Assembly (NCBI RefSeq): GCF_900102345.1
Contig: NZ_FNKB01000002.1
Span: forward strand, 310,001 to 374,000
Direction: 5' to 3'
Length of the DNA stretch: 64,000 nt
Origin: Leucobacter chromiiresistens
GTDB taxonomy: Bacteria; Actinomycetota; Actinomycetes; Actinomycetales; Microbacteriaceae
A program made the position numbers and the translations under genes. This document shows, one piece after another, positions 9,874-17,139 of the stretch. Positions within the stretch are counted from its first letter, which is position 1; every line of letters begins with the position of its first letter. The notes under the pieces were generated by a model. It was not told the DNA's origin. It ran no database searches and worked only from the letters and a program-made list of their open reading frames with translations.

Positions 9874-10710
9874 TCAGGCGCCGAGTGCGAGCGAGCGCAG
9901 CTCCTCCACGAGACCGGCCGATCCCACCACCATGAAGGGCTCGCCCGGGGGCGTCGCCGCGTCGCGCCCGATCAGCGTCGCGCCCGCTTCGCTCGCGATG
10001 AGCACCCCGGCCGCGTAATCCCACGGCTGCAGGCCCTCCTCGTAGTAGGCGTCGATGCGGCCGGCGGCAAGCATGCAGAGGTCGTACGCGGCCGAGCCGT
10101 TGCGGCGGATGTCGCGCGCCCGCGGGATCACGCGCGCCACCATCTCGGCCTGCCGCGTGCGGCGCTCCACGGTGTAGCCGAAACCGGTGGCCACGAGCGA
10201 CACCGACAGGTCCTCCTGGCCGGTGATGCGGATCGGCTCGCCGTTGCGGGTCGCCCCGCCGCCCTGCCAGGCGACGAACAGCTCGTCAGTGCGGGGGTTG
10301 CACACCGCACCCGCAATGGCGCGCCGCCCGTCGGCGTACGCGGCGTCATCGGCGACCGTCGCCGCGATGCTCACGGCGTACGCCGGAAGATCGTAGAGGT
10401 AGTTGACCGTGCCGTCGATCGGATCGATCACCCAGGTGACGCCGCTCGACCCCTCGATGCCGGTGCCCTCCTCGCCCAGGATGCCGTCGTCGGGACGCAC
10501 CTCCTGGATCGCCGCGACGATGAGCCGCTCCGACTCCTGATCGGCCGCCGTCACCACATCCGTCGCACTCGACTTGCTCGCGGCGACCGAGACGCCCTGC
10601 GCCCGGAGTTCGAGGATGCGCGCCGCAGCCCGCTCGGCGATGCGCGCCGCGATCTCGGCGAGGCCCTTCGCGTCGTGATCGGTCGAAGCGGCTGCGGGGG
10701 AATCGGTCAT
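9874..10710 (-). CDS. inositol monophosphatase family protein
   Basis: Mg2+-dependent sugar-phosphatase fold protein of 278 residues. The metal site is visible as ILGEEG (Glu), WVIDPIDGTVNYLY (Asp-Pro-Ile-Asp-Gly-Thr) and LQPWDYAAGVLIASEAGA. This set is shared by SuhB-type inositol phosphatases, HisN-type histidinol phosphatases and CysQ, so substrate cannot be fixed; the NYLYDLPAYAVSIA block resembles SuhB/IMPase more than the second family member at 42.2 kb. It is transcribed alone, convergent with mobA and downstream of amt. Confidence 0.88.
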   Translation of the reverse strand: MTDSPAAASTDHDAKGLAEIAARIAERAAARILELRAQGVSVAASKSSATDVVTAADQESERLIVAAIQEVRPDDGILGEEGTGIEGSSGVTWVIDPIDGTVNYLYDLPAYAVSIAATVADDAAYADGRRAIAGAVCNPRTDELFVAWQGGGATRNGEPIRITGQEDLSVSLVATGFGYTVERRTRQAEMVARVIPRARDIRRNGSAAYDLCMLAAGRIDAYYEEGLQPWDYAAGVLIASEAGATLIGRDAATPPGEPFMVVGSAGLVEELRSLALGA

Positions 10711-10755
10711 GGCCCCGAGCCTAGCCCCTCGCGCGGCCGGGTGCGGGCAGCAGAA

Positions 10756-10785
10756 CGGGGCCCGAGCGTCATCGACCGGGCCCCG
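10756..10785 (-). terminator. hairpin downstream of amt
   Basis: CGGGGCCCG and CGGGCCCCG form a 9-base GC stem around a 12-base loop in the gap between amt and the inositol-phosphatase gene. On the minus strand it directly follows the amt stop. The T-tract is weak. Confidence 0.5.
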
Positions 10786-10802
10786 CGTTCTTGGGAGATG
10801 GA

Positions 10803-12032
10803 TCAGCGCGTCGGCGCCGGCACCACCTCGGGGGAGGCGTACGCGTACGCCTCTTCGCCGTGCGCGGCGAAGTCGATCCCGGCCTCCTCCACCTGCGGCG
10901 GCACCCGCAGGCCGGTGACGAGCTTCACGCCGAGCGCGATCACCAGGGAGACGACGAAGGAGTACACCATCACCGAGACCACCGAGATCGCCTGCACCAG
11001 CAGCAGCCCAGCGTCGCCACCGGTGAAGAGCCCGTCGGAGAAGGCGAAGAAGCCGAGGTAGAGCGAGCCGATCACGCCGGCGACCAGGTGCAGGCCCACG
11101 ACGTCGAGCGAGTCGTCGTACCCGAGGCGGTACTTCCACTCGATGGCAACGGCGCACGCCATGCCCGCGATCAGGCCGAGCAGCAGAGCCCAGACCGGCG
11201 CCAGGCTCGCCGCTGCCGGGGTGATGGCGACGAGACCGCCGACCGCTCCCGACGCCGCACCGATCACTCCGGGCTTCTTGCCGCGCATCACGTCGACGAG
11301 GATCCAGCCGACGATGCCGGCGGCCGGAGCGGCGAGCGTGTTGACCAGGATCAGACCGGCCTCTCCGGTCTCGGTCGCCAGGCCACCGTTGAAGCCGATC
11401 CAACCGAACCAGAGCAGGGCCGCGCCGATCGTCACGAGCGGGATGCTGTGGGGCTGGTGCGATCCCTTGCCGAACCCGATGCGCTTGCCCGCCACGAGAG
11501 CGAGGGCGAGCGCGGCAGCGCCGGCGTTGATGTGGATCACCGTGCCACCCGCGAGATCGATCACATCGGGCAGGCCCAGGGTGCTGCCGAGGTTCTGGAT
11601 CCAGCCCCCGCCCCAGACCCATGCGGCGACCGGGAAGTACACGAGAGTGGCCCACACGCCCGAGAACAGCACCCAGGAGCCCAGGCCGACGCGGTCGGCG
11701 ATCGCGCCCGAGATCAGCGCGGTGGTGATCATCGCGAAGACCGCGCCGAAGCCGACGCTGATGTAGCTCGCCGGGTCGGTGCTGATGAGGCCGAAGTCCT
11801 TGAACGGGTTGCCCGCGAAGCCGCCCTCGCCCTCGGCGAAGTAGTTCATGCTGTACCCGAAGAGGATCCACAGCACCCCGACGACGCCCATCGCGCTCAC
11901 GCTGAAGAGCATCATGTTGACGACGGAGCGCACGCGCACGAGGCCGCCATAGAAGAGGGCGAGCCCCGGGGTCATGATCAGAACGAGTGCCGCGCTCGTC
12001 AACGTCCACACATCTGAGGGGGTGAGTTCCAT
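10803..12032 (-). CDS. amt: ammonium transporter Amt
   Basis: A 409-residue Amt/MEP/Rh channel with about eleven membrane helices. Diagnostic blocks include MTPGLALFYGGLVR, GYSMNYFAEG, GGTVIHINAGAAALALAL (pore His), GAALLWFGWIGFNGG and the C-terminal HGEEAY in the cytoplasmic tail that contacts PII proteins. ATG 12032 has an AGAAAGG site 8-12 bases upstream. No glnK follows; the downstream neighbour is the inositol phosphatase. The upstream region holds a five-element GlnR-like box (12095-12143), consistent with induction under nitrogen limitation. Confidence 0.96.
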   Translation of the reverse strand: MELTPSDVWTLTSAALVLIMTPGLALFYGGLVRVRSVVNMMLFSVSAMGVVGVLWILFGYSMNYFAEGEGGFAGNPFKDFGLISTDPASYISVGFGAVFAMITTALISGAIADRVGLGSWVLFSGVWATLVYFPVAAWVWGGGWIQNLGSTLGLPDVIDLAGGTVIHINAGAAALALALVAGKRIGFGKGSHQPHSIPLVTIGAALLWFGWIGFNGGLATETGEAGLILVNTLAAPAAGIVGWILVDVMRGKKPGVIGAASGAVGGLVAITPAAASLAPVWALLLGLIAGMACAVAIEWKYRLGYDDSLDVVGLHLVAGVIGSLYLGFFAFSDGLFTGGDAGLLLVQAISVVSVMVYSFVVSLVIALGVKLVTGLRVPPQVEEAGIDFAAHGEEAYAYASPEVVPAPTR

Positions 12033-12094
12033 GCTGATGCCTTTCTCTCGAGCGGACCAGGTCCGCCGCAGTGGAACCAGTGTGCGCCGCCGCT

Positions 12095-12143
12095 GTTTCG
12101 CAACCGTCTCACCGTCGTTTCCGCGCCGTACCGGGTGTGTTTC
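12095..12143 (-). promoter_or_regulatory. GlnR-type operator array upstream of amt
   Basis: On the amt strand, five pentamers occur with strict 11-base periodicity: GAAAC, GGTAC, GAAAC, GAGAC, GAAAC, each separated by 6 bases (plus-strand positions 139-143, 128-132, 117-121, 106-110 and 95-99 of 12.0-12.1 kb). This fits the actinobacterial GlnR consensus of alternating GTnAC and GAAAC half-sites with 6-base spacers. Its edge is 63 bases upstream of the amt ATG. Binding is inferred from pattern only. Confidence 0.75.
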
Positions 12144-12356
12144 GGTCGGATGACGGGCGCGCACGCCGGGGGAGGGGGCGCGCTGAGGCGGCGGGCGCAG
12201 CGCGCGTGCTCGGGGGCGCAGTGCGCGACCCCGGCGTGCGCAGCGCGCAACGCCGATCGGTGATAGGCTGTGCAGGTTGCCGTTCGAACGGCCGCGGATA
12301 AAGAGAGCCCCAGCACCCCGCTGACGGCGCCGCGCAGCAAGAGGAAGGGGATCCCT

Positions 12357-12626
12357 ATGGCACTTGAAGCAGATGTCAAGAAGGCGATCATCGAAGAATA
12401 CGCGACGAAGCCCGGCGATACCGGTTCCCCTGAGGTTCAGGTCGCCATGCTCAGCCGTCGCATCAAGGACCTGACCGAGCACCTCAAGGAGCACAAGCAC
12501 GACCACCACTCGCGTCGTGGCCTCCTGCTGCTCGTCGGCCAGCGTCGTCGTCTGCTGGGCTACCTCCAGAACGTCGACATCGAGCGCTACCGCTCGCTCA
12601 TCGAGCGCATCGGTCTGCGCCGCTAG
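12357..12626 (+). CDS. rpsO: 30S ribosomal protein S15
   Basis: The 89-residue length and sequence match S15, which binds 16S rRNA helix h20-h22 early in 30S assembly. Family blocks [33 protein letters not shown] and RRRLLGYLQ are intact. A GAGGAAGGGG ribosome site precedes ATG 12357, and a TAGGCT -10-like hexamer is at 12264-12269, giving a leader of about 85 bases. Many bacteria have rpsO directly before pnp; here pnp is 46 kb away. Confidence 0.98.
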   Translation: MALEADVKKAIIEEYATKPGDTGSPEVQVAMLSRRIKDLTEHLKEHKHDHHSRRGLLLLVGQRRRLLGYLQNVDIERYRSLIERIGLRR

Positions 12627-12665
12627 TCTGCAGGTCCTCCGGCGATCGCCGGAAGCACCATCTGC

Positions 12666-12699
12666 GAAGCGCCCGTCACCTCACGGTGGCGGGCGCTTC
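12666..12699 (+). terminator. rpsO terminator
   Basis: A long stem (GAAGCGCCCG pairing with CGGGCGCTTC, extended inward by TCACC/GGTGG around a TCAC tetraloop) lies 40 bases after the rpsO stop. A second smaller palindrome, TCCGGCGATCGCCGGA, lies just before it. The region separates rpsO from the convergent gene at 12.75 kb. Confidence 0.75.
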
Positions 12700-12753
12700 T
12701 GCGTTGCGGGTGCGGCTGCGCCGCGGGCCGGGCCGGCCCGCTCGCGGCTCCCG

Positions 12754-13434
12754 TCAGTAGAACCAGGGAGCGCCCATCACGAGGCCCCCGACCCACGAGA
12801 AGACGAATGAGAGGAAGCCGACCGCGACCGCCACGGCGGCCCCGATCGCTGCCCACCGCCAGCGGGTGAGGCGTCGCACCACGAGACCGACGACCGCCAG
12901 CGCGCCCGCGACGATGAGGAGCAGCGCATTCGTTCCCGATATGGCGGCGGAGATCGCGGAGAACGAATCCGAGGTCGCGGCCGCGCGGTAGAGCGCGGGG
13001 GTCAGCAGCGGGATGAACGTGGTGAGCAGCAGGAGCACCAGCGCGATGATGCCCGGAACGTTCAGGCTGCCCGCGGCGCTCTGGCTGCGCTGCTGCTGGG
13101 GTCCCGCCTGCGTGTACCGCTGCTGCGCGTCCTGCGGCTGGGTGCCCGGCTGCGCGTACTGCGGTTGCGCGTACTGCGGTTGCGCGCTCGGCTGCGCGTA
13201 CTGCTGTTGAGTACCCTGCTGCCCGTGCTGGTGCTGCGCGTACTGCGGCTGAGCGTATTGCGGCGCCTGCTGGGACTGCTGCGGCGCTTGCTGGTACTGC
13301 TGCTGCGCTGCTTGCTCCGGCCATGACTGCTGCGAGTCGGGCTGCGCGAACTGCGGCTGCTGCGACGGCTGCGGCCCGTGCTGGGGCGGCTGCGCCTGCG
13401 AGGAGTGGGGCTGCTGGGGCTCGGAGCTGCTCAT
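12754..13434 (-). CDS. Gln-rich membrane protein of unknown function
   Basis: The 226-residue protein has two parts. Residues 1 to about 125 are low complexity, dominated by Gln, Pro, Ala and Tyr with short imperfect repeats of the type QPQYA and AQQQY; this should be disordered. Residues 130-226 have three to four hydrophobic helices (IIALVLLLLTTFIPLL, LLLIVAGALAVVGLVV, WAAIGAAVAVAVGFLSFVFSWVGG). No catalytic motif is seen. Such Q/P-rich N-tails are frequent in actinobacterial small membrane proteins, and a role is not assigned. It converges on rpsO; upstream lies a repeat region. Confidence 0.7.
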   Translation of the reverse strand: MSSSEPQQPHSSQAQPPQHGPQPSQQPQFAQPDSQQSWPEQAAQQQYQQAPQQSQQAPQYAQPQYAQHQHGQQGTQQQYAQPSAQPQYAQPQYAQPGTQPQDAQQRYTQAGPQQQRSQSAAGSLNVPGIIALVLLLLTTFIPLLTPALYRAAATSDSFSAISAAISGTNALLLIVAGALAVVGLVVRRLTRWRWAAIGAAVAVAVGFLSFVFSWVGGLVMGAPWFY

Positions 13435-13767
13435 AGTGCGAAGCTTATCCGCGACGCCGCGCTTCTGCCGAGACTGCGTCCCATTCGCCGAGCGCGAGCG
13501 CTTTCCGCTGAGACCGAGACTTATTCGCCGAGCGCGAGGGTTTCCGCTGAGACCGAGGGTTTCGCGCCGTGCCAAGGCCTCGATGTCATCGCGAACCCTC
13601 GGTCTCGATGACGGGGACAGGGGGCCATGCTGCAGACGGGAGCCGGATCCGGCATCATCCTCAATCATCTTCGCGCACATGAGCACGCATCGCCTCGAAC
13701 TCGTGCGACTTCGAGCATGCTGTGGAGAACGAGGTACATCCGGCGAGTGGGCCGCCACGATGCTCGT
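13435..13767. other. 333-base intergenic region holding repeat copy A
   Basis: No gene is supported here. Its main content is the repeat and dyad at 13486-13607. The remaining 160 bases before the AbiEi/DUF559-type gene are lower in GC than the surroundings and show no clear promoter, although the start codon of that gene has no strong ribosome site either. Confidence 0.6.
13486..13607. repeat. intergenic dyad repeat, copy A
   Basis: Two 40-base direct units begin at 13486 and 13526 (core CGCCGAGCGCGAG, then TTTCCGCTGAGACCGAG). The second unit runs into a dyad: GAGACCGAGGGTTTCGC (13549-13565) pairs with GCGAACCCTCGGTCTC (13591-13606) across a 25-base loop. A related copy lies at 14806-14889, on the other side of the intervening gene. 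Confidence 0.8.
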
Positions 13768-14832
13768 ATGGAGCATGTCACCGATACCGATCGCATTCGA
13801 CGAACCCGAGGCCAACTCATCTTTCTCAGGGAGGCGCTGGACGACACGGAGTCACGCGCAGCGCAGGCGGGCGTGCGGGTGGGGCAGCTCGCGCGGGTGA
13901 TGCGCGGCTGCTTCGTGGCGGCGCCGGTGTGGGACGCGTGGTTTCCGGAGCAGCGACTGCTCGCGCGCACCATCGCGGTCGCCGAGATGAATGCGCGATT
14001 CGATCCGCTGTTCTCGCATCAATCGGCCGCCGTGCTCTGGGGGCTTCCCCTGTTCCGCGTGCCCGACCTGCGCGTGCACGCATTGACGCCGGCGGAGTCG
14101 CCTGGGCGCAGCTCGGCGACGGTGATGCGGCATGCGGCGCTGTGGCACGCAGAGGAGGAGACGCGCATCGCCGGAGTCCGCGTGACCAGTCTCACCCGCA
14201 CCGTGCTCGATCTCGCCCGTGCCGCGGAGCCCGTGACGGCGATCGTGGCCGCCGACGCGGCGCTGCGGGCACTGTTCACCTGCCGCGCCGGTGGTCGGGA
14301 CGAGGAAGCGGAAGAGGCGTGGCGCTCGATGCAGCTGCGGCGCCTCGACGAGATGCCGGGGGGTCGCGGCGTGCGGCGCGGGCGCAGCATCATCGAGCTC
14401 GCCGACGGGCGGTCGGACTCGCCCGCGGAGAGCGTGAGCCGGCTGTACCTGGCGCAGCTGGGGGTTCCGGTCGAAATCCAGGTGCCCGTCGTCGGCTCGA
14501 ACGGTGCGCAGTACCGAGTCGACTTCGAGTTCATCGGGCAGTGCACGTTCGGCGAGGTGGACGGCCGCGTCAAGTACCTCGATCCCGCGCTCCGGGGCGG
14601 GCGCACTGCGGAGGAGGTGGTGCTGCAGGAGAAGGAGCGGGAGGACGACATCCGCGGGACGACCGGCAACGGACTGGTCAGGTGGGGATCGGCGCACCTG
14701 TCGGGCGCGCGCAGCCTCGGCATGCGGCTGCGGGCGTTCGGGGTGCGGGTGCCGAAGCTGGAGGGCGTGGTCGCGACCGGTGCTGCGCGCGATCGTGATC
14801 CTCGAAGACGCGAGCGCGAGCGGTTCCGCTGA
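13768..14832 (+). CDS. AbiEi/DUF559-type protein of unknown role
   Basis: A 354-residue protein of the type annotated in actinobacteria as type IV AbiEi-family antitoxin-like with a DUF559/Vsr-like C-terminus. Features: an N-terminal DNA-binding-like region (QAGVRVGQLARVMRGCFV), the AbiEi hallmark DPLFSHQSAAVLWGLPL near residue 95, VRVTSLTRTVLDLAR in the centre, and a C-terminal nuclease-like segment with YRVDFEFIGQCTFGEVDG. There is no AbiEii toxin gene beside it, so a toxin-antitoxin role is not supported. ATG 13768 fits the family; the frame is open upstream but lacks similarity. Its stop codon lies inside repeat copy B and copy A lies upstream, so it is bracketed by repeats. Confidence 0.75.
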   Translation: MEHVTDTDRIRRTRGQLIFLREALDDTESRAAQAGVRVGQLARVMRGCFVAAPVWDAWFPEQRLLARTIAVAEMNARFDPLFSHQSAAVLWGLPLFRVPDLRVHALTPAESPGRSSATVMRHAALWHAEEETRIAGVRVTSLTRTVLDLARAAEPVTAIVAADAALRALFTCRAGGRDEEAEEAWRSMQLRRLDEMPGGRGVRRGRSIIELADGRSDSPAESVSRLYLAQLGVPVEIQVPVVGSNGAQYRVDFEFIGQCTFGEVDGRVKYLDPALRGGRTAEEVVLQEKEREDDIRGTTGNGLVRWGSAHLSGARSLGMRLRAFGVRVPKLEGVVATGAARDRDPRRRERERFR

Positions 14833-14889
14833 GACCGAGCGTTCCGCACCGTGCAGAAGCCTCGCTCTCAGTGCGAACCCTCGGTCTCG
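14806..14889. repeat. intergenic dyad repeat, copy B
   Basis: This is closely similar to copy A (core CGAGCGCGAG, TTCCGCTGAGACCGAG, CCGTGC, GCCTCG, GCGAACCCTCGGTCTCG in the same order). The dyad arms are 14831-14847 and 14873-14888. It contains the stop codon (14830-14832) of the preceding gene. Same orientation as copy A. Confidence 0.8.
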
Positions 14890-14963
14890 CGCATGGTCGG
14901 CCGGGCGCACCGGCGCCGCTCGCGAGCACGCGCCCGGCGCCGCGCACGCGCCCGCACGCAGAA

Positions 14964-15005
14964 ACGGGTGCGGCCCCCTCGCATTCGCGAGAGGGCCGCA
15001 CCCGT
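14964..15005 (-). terminator. terminator of the aminotransferase operon
   Basis: ACGGGTGCGGCC pairs with GGCCGCACCCGT around an inner CCCTC/GAGGG stem. It lies 13 bases past the stop of the class III aminotransferase on the minus strand. The stem is strong and probably works in both directions. Confidence 0.7.
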
Positions 15006-15017
15006 CCGGGAAGCGCC

Positions 15018-16412
15018 TCAGATCTTGGAGGACGCATCCTTCAGCACGCTGCGGAGGATGCCGCCGATCTCGGCGAACTCCGACGGACCGATGGTCAGCG
15101 GCGGAGCGAGCTGGATGACGGGGTCTCCACGGTCGTCGGCGCGGCAGTAGAGGCCGGCCTCCCACAGTGCGGGGGAGAGGTAGTCGCGGAGCAGTCGATC
15201 CGACTCTTCCTCGTTGAAGGTCTCCTTGGTGGCCTTGTCCTTCACCAGCTCGATGCCGAAGAAGTAGCCCTCGCCGCGCACGTCGCCGACGATGTCGATG
15301 TCGAGCAGCTTCTCGAGCTCGGCGCGGAACAGCGGGCTGTTCTCGCGCACGCGGCCGTTGAGATCCTCTTCCTCGAAGATGTTGAGGTTCTCGAGGGCCG
15401 CGGCCGCCGCCGCCGGGTGACCGGCGAAGGTGAAGCCGTGGTAGAAGGTGTTCTCGGTCGAGTTGAACGGCTCCGACACCTTGTCCGAGACGATCATAGC
15501 GCCCAGGGGCACGTAGCCCGAGGTGATGCCCTTCGCCGACGTGATGATGTCGGGCTCGTAGCCGAGGGCCTTCGAGGCGAAGAAGTCGCCGACGCGGCCG
15601 TAGGCGCAGATGACCTCATCGGAGACGAGGAGCACGTCGTACTGATCGCAGATCTCGCGCACGCGCTTGAAGTACCCGGGGGGCGGGGGGAAGCAGCCGC
15701 CCGAGTTCTGCACCGGCTCGAGGAAGACGGCGGCGACGGTGTCGGGGCCCTCGAAGAGGATCGCCTCTTCGATGCGGTTCGCGGCCCACTGGCCGAAGGC
15801 CTCGAGGTCGTCGGAGGGGGCGCCCATCTCGTCTGCGCGGTAGAAGTTCGTGTTCGGCACGCGGTGACCGCCCGGGGTCAGCGGTTCGTAGAACTTCTTC
15901 ATGTCGGGGATGCCGGTGATGGCCAGCGCGCCCTGCGGGGTGCCGTGGTAGGCGACCGAGCGCGAGATGACCTTGTGCTTCATCGGCTGGCCCTTGATCT
16001 TCCAGAAGTGCTTCGCCAGCTTGAACGCCGACTCCACAGCCTCGCCACCACCGGTGGTGAAGAAGACCTTGTTCATCTCGCCGGGCGCGTAGCTCGAGAG
16101 ACGCTCGGACAGCTCGATCGCAGCCGGGTGGCCGTACGACCAGATCGGCATGAAGTCGAGCTGCTGCATCTGCTTGGCCGCGGCCTGCACGATGCGCTCG
16201 CGGCCGTGGCCGGCGTTGACCACGAAGAGGCCCGCGAGCCCGTCGATGTACTGCTTGCCGTGCGAGTCGTAGATGTGGTGGCCCTCGGCGCGCGTGATGA
16301 CGGGGATGCCGTCGTTGAGCACCTTGCGGTTGGTGAAGTGCGGCCACATGTGCTTCTTGGCCGAGGCCTGGAGCGCGGCGGTGTCCACCGCTGCAGTGGG
16401 ATCGTAAGACAT
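15018..16412 (-). CDS. class III PLP aminotransferase (putative polyamine/omega-amino acid)
   Basis: A 464-residue class III aminotransferase. PLP-site residues are visible: the phosphate-cup TTGGGEAVESAFKLA near residue 120, SRSVAYHG, DEVICAYGR (Asp265), and the Schiff-base lysine in TSAKGITSGYVPLGA (Lys294). The sequence style (HMWPHFTN, NHGKQYIDGLAGL-like) resembles putrescine/omega-amino-acid:pyruvate enzymes rather than ornithine aminotransferase. It is 2 bases downstream of an Lrp-type regulator and divergent from a PotDABC transporter, which points to transamination of an imported polyamine or diamine. The exact substrate is inferred. Confidence 0.88.
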   Translation of the reverse strand: MSYDPTAAVDTAALQASAKKHMWPHFTNRKVLNDGIPVITRAEGHHIYDSHGKQYIDGLAGLFVVNAGHGRERIVQAAAKQMQQLDFMPIWSYGHPAAIELSERLSSYAPGEMNKVFFTTGGGEAVESAFKLAKHFWKIKGQPMKHKVISRSVAYHGTPQGALAITGIPDMKKFYEPLTPGGHRVPNTNFYRADEMGAPSDDLEAFGQWAANRIEEAILFEGPDTVAAVFLEPVQNSGGCFPPPPGYFKRVREICDQYDVLLVSDEVICAYGRVGDFFASKALGYEPDIITSAKGITSGYVPLGAMIVSDKVSEPFNSTENTFYHGFTFAGHPAAAAAALENLNIFEEEDLNGRVRENSPLFRAELEKLLDIDIVGDVRGEGYFFGIELVKDKATKETFNEEESDRLLRDYLSPALWEAGLYCRADDRGDPVIQLAPPLTIGPSEFAEIGGILRSVLKDASSKI

Positions 16413-16414
16413 GG

Positions 16415-16882
16415 TTATCGTGTTCCCCAGTCGTATTTCTGTTTGGTGAGTTGGAGGTAGACGAACGATTCGGTCGACGCAACGCCTTCGATCTTGCGGA
16501 TCTGTTCGTTGAGCAGTTCGATCAACCCGTCGTCGTCCTCGCAGACGACCTCGGCGAGGATGTCGTAGGAGCCCGCGCTGAGCACGACGTAACTGATCTC
16601 CGACATTTCAGCGAGGCGGTCGGCGACGACCCTGGTGTCGCCGGAAACGCGGATGCCGAGCATGGCCTGGCGGGTGAAGCCCAGGCGCATCGGGTCGGTC
16701 ACGGCAACGATCTGCATGACTCCGGCATCCGTGAGCTTCTGCACGCGCTGACGCACGGCGGCCTCGCTGAGGCCCACCGCTTTGCCGATCTCGGCGTACG
16801 ATCGACGGCCATCGCGCTGGAGTTGCTCGATGATCGCTTTCGACGTGGGATCGAGCGCCGGCGCATTGCGTTTGCTGCTCAC
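16415..16882 (-). CDS. Lrp/AsnC family transcriptional regulator
   Basis: A 155-residue feast/famine regulator: N-terminal helix-turn-helix (DPTSKAIIEQLQRDGRRSYAEIGKAVGLSEAAVRQRVQKL) and C-terminal RAM ligand domain (LGIRVSGDTRVVADRL, VVLSAGSYDILAEVVCEDDDGLIELL). GTG 16882 is selected; a TTG 12 codons upstream is possible and neither has a strong ribosome site. The gene is directly upstream of the aminotransferase and divergent from potD, so it probably senses the amine or its product and controls both units. Confidence 0.92.
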   Translation of the reverse strand: MSSKRNAPALDPTSKAIIEQLQRDGRRSYAEIGKAVGLSEAAVRQRVQKLTDAGVMQIVAVTDPMRLGFTRQAMLGIRVSGDTRVVADRLAEMSEISYVVLSAGSYDILAEVVCEDDDGLIELLNEQIRKIEGVASTESFVYLQLTKQKYDWGTR

Positions 16883-16929
16883 GCTTCTGATTCTTGCAGT
16901 CGAATCGCAAAAGCGCAAAGGAATCCGAA

Positions 16930-16956
16930 GAATACGGATCGCGATTCAGCGTATTT
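16930..16956. promoter_or_regulatory. candidate Lrp-type operator in the divergent region
   Basis: GAATACG and CGTATTT form an interrupted dyad (13-base spacer) in an AT-richer part of the 257-base lrp/potD intergenic region. Lrp/AsnC regulators commonly bind such AT-containing dyads. Assignment is by position and symmetry only. Confidence 0.4.
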
Positions 16957-17040
16957 CCACGTTCTCGGGCGCGCGCCGTCGGCCTGCGTCTCCGTACGGT
17001 AACCGTTCGATGACGAAACCGGGTCGCGCGACGGCGGCTC

Positions 17041-17069
17041 TTGGCAGGGCGTCGGGTCTATGCCATATT
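17041..17069 (+). promoter_or_regulatory. predicted promoter of the pot operon
   Basis: TTGGCA (17041-17046) and CATATT (17064-17069) with a 17-base spacer give a good sigma-70-type promoter, about 70 bases upstream of the potD start. It is the likely origin of the potDABC transcript. Confidence 0.6.
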
Positions 17070-17139
17070 CGAGGCACCCCTGGCACCGCCGCCTGACGGG
17101 TGGTGTGCCGTCGCATATGAGAATCAAGGGAGATATCTC

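Noticed and set aside
13080..13400. CRISPR-like or minisatellite repeats
   Set aside because: They are short imperfect codon repeats encoding Gln/Pro/Tyr in one protein, without spacers or a constant repeat unit.
13768..14832. Type IV toxin-antitoxin or abortive-infection system
   Set aside because: No AbiEii-like toxin gene is adjacent on either strand; only the AbiEi-type protein is present.
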